Origin: Phycisphaerales bacterium
Lineage (GTDB): Bacteria > Planctomycetota > Phycisphaerae > Tepidisphaerales > Tepidisphaeraceae
Direction: 5' to 3'
Length of the DNA stretch: 6,745 nucleotides
Assembly: GCA_003153655.1 (NCBI GenBank)
Contig: PMAK01000291.1
Span: 1 to 6,745, forward strand
The notes below the pieces were generated by a model. That model saw only the letters and a program-made list of their open reading frames with translations, was not told where the DNA came from and made no database searches. The position numbers and the translations under genes were made by a program. Every line of letters begins with the position of its first letter. Within the stretch, counting starts at the first letter, position 1. Below are positions 5,887 to 6,745 of the stretch, in pieces.

Positions 5887-6585
5887 ATGGGTCAGAAAGT
5901 CAATCCAATTGGGTTTCGCACCGGGATCACCGAGGACTGGAAGAGCCGGTGGTACGCCCCGAAGTCCGCGTTCGGCGACTTTTTGGGCGAGGACTTCCGC
6001 GTTCGCAAGCATATCGATCAGAGGTTGAATCGCAGGCCGCCGTTCGCGGCCGTCAGCGATATCCTGATCGAGCGAACACGCGAAGAAGTCACCGTCACGG
6101 TCAAGACCGCCCGGCCTGGTCTCGTGATCGGCCCCAAGGGCGCTGAAGTAGACAAACTCCGCGAGGAGCTTGAAGACCTGATCAAGCGCAAAGTCGCGCC
6201 GATCAAGGTCATCGAAATCAAAAATCCCGATCTGAATGGTCAGCTCGTGGCTGAGGCAATCGCTGAGCAGTTGAAAAAGCGAGCCAGCTTCCGCCGCGTC
6301 TTGAAGATGCGTATGGAAGCCACGATGCAAGCCGGAGCCAAAGGCATTCGCATCAGCGTGGCTGGCCGGCTGGGCGGGGCGGAAATCGCCCGCAGCGAAA
6401 AATCGACGACCGGGTCGGTTCCCCTGACGACCCTGCAGGCGGATGTGAATTACGGCCAGGCAACCGCATTTACGACTTACGGCGCGATCGGCGTCAAAGT
6501 CTGGATCTATCGCGGCATGTATGGCGAGGAAGTTTTGGAAACAGATATTCGACCCGGCGGCGCGCCGCGTCGCGGCCGACGGTAA
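5887..6585 (+). CDS. rpsC: 30S ribosomal protein S3
   Basis: The 232-residue product begins MGQKVNPIGFRTGITEDWKS and contains a type II KH domain with the GxxG loop GPKG (82-85) in ARPGLVIGPKGAEVDKL. The C-terminal domain follows, with KRASFRRVLK, AGAKGIRISVAGRLGGAEIAR and the VPLTTLQADVNYG stretch, ending in a basic PRRGRR. S3 forms part of the mRNA entry tunnel on the small subunit and contributes to the ribosomal helicase. AAGGA (5877-5881) lies five bases before the ATG. Length matches E. coli (233). It follows rplV by 20 bases and precedes rplP by 12. Confidence 0.98.
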   Translation: MGQKVNPIGFRTGITEDWKSRWYAPKSAFGDFLGEDFRVRKHIDQRLNRRPPFAAVSDILIERTREEVTVTVKTARPGLVIGPKGAEVDKLREELEDLIKRKVAPIKVIEIKNPDLNGQLVAEAIAEQLKKRASFRRVLKMRMEATMQAGAKGIRISVAGRLGGAEIARSEKSTTGSVPLTTLQADVNYGQATAFTTYGAIGVKVWIYRGMYGEEVLETDIRPGGAPRRGRR

Positions 6586-6597
6586 CAGAGGTGTGCT

Positions 6598-6745
6598 ATG
6601 CCCATGATGCCCAAGCGGGTTAAGTTCCGCAAAAGCCATCGCGGCAAAATGAAAGGTAACGCAACGCGCGGCAACACCGTGGCGTTCGGCGAATACGGAT
6701 TGCAGGCCCTCAAGCCCGCATGGATCACTGCCAGGCAGATCGAAG
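6598..6745 (+). CDS. rplP: 50S ribosomal protein L16, 5' part
   Basis: Forty-nine codons are present before the window ends. The start [18 protein letters not shown] and the following [18 protein letters not shown] and WITARQIE are diagnostic of L16. L16 organises the A-site side of the large subunit and binds tRNA and the 5S rRNA region. GAGG (6588-6591) is six bases before the ATG. The gene surely continues to the right, and in the usual order rpmC (L29) and rpsQ (S17) would follow. The truncation is due to the window edge, not to mutation. Confidence 0.95.
   Translation, partial: MPMMPKRVKFRKSHRGKMKGNATRGNTVAFGEYGLQALKPAWITARQIE

Noticed and set aside
5758..6639. 293-codon minus-strand reading frame opposite rpsC
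   Set aside because: It is antisense to rplV, rpsC and the rplP start, with no recognisable motif or ribosome-binding site; a coding shadow.

Overview
This window is mostly the start of a bacterial S10 ribosomal-protein cluster on the + strand: rpsJ (S10), rplC (L3), rplD (L4), rplW (L23), rplB (L2), rpsS (S19), rplV (L22), rpsC (S3) and the first 49 codons of rplP (L16), which is cut by the window end. The order is the canonical bacterial one. The left third holds one large minus-strand gene for a polytopic membrane protein resembling GT-C (family 39/RgtA-like) glycosyltransferases, and then about 315 bases with no convincing gene.

Organism. The genes are clearly bacterial, moderately GC-rich, and use ATG starts with Shine-Dalgarno sites of variable strength. 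The wording of L3, L2, S3 and L16 reminds me of the Planctomycetota (possibly Phycisphaerae-like). This rests on remembered sequence flavour only, not a search, and is tentative.

Layout. Bases 1-315 are non-coding as far as I can tell. They contain an 11-base direct repeat at exactly 20-base spacing, a 9-base direct repeat, and a hairpin over the stop codon of the membrane gene. Bases 316-2052 (minus) encode the glycosyltransferase-like protein. Bases 2053-2231 form a divergent intergenic region with a good sigma70-type promoter (TTGACA, 16 bases, TAGATT), an 18-base pyrimidine run at the predicted transcription start and a strong ribosome-binding site for rpsJ. Here rpsJ is the first gene of its transcript and does not follow tuf/fusA. 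Bases 2541-2680, between rpsJ and rplC, hold a textbook intrinsic-terminator hairpin with a six-T run, then two more small hairpins. From rplC to rplP the genes are tightly packed (a 4-base overlap or gaps of 12-29 bases), as expected of one mRNA.

Function. The nine ribosomal proteins supply both subunits: S10, S19 and S3 go to the 30S head; L3, L4, L23, L2, L22 and L16 go to the 50S, around the peptidyl-transferase centre and exit tunnel. The membrane protein is probably an unrelated envelope enzyme transcribed away from the cluster. I see no undescribed multi-gene system. The points most worth a second look are the terminator/attenuator-like structure that separates rpsJ from the rest of the cluster, the pyrimidine-rich leader, and small sequence departures in L3 and S19.
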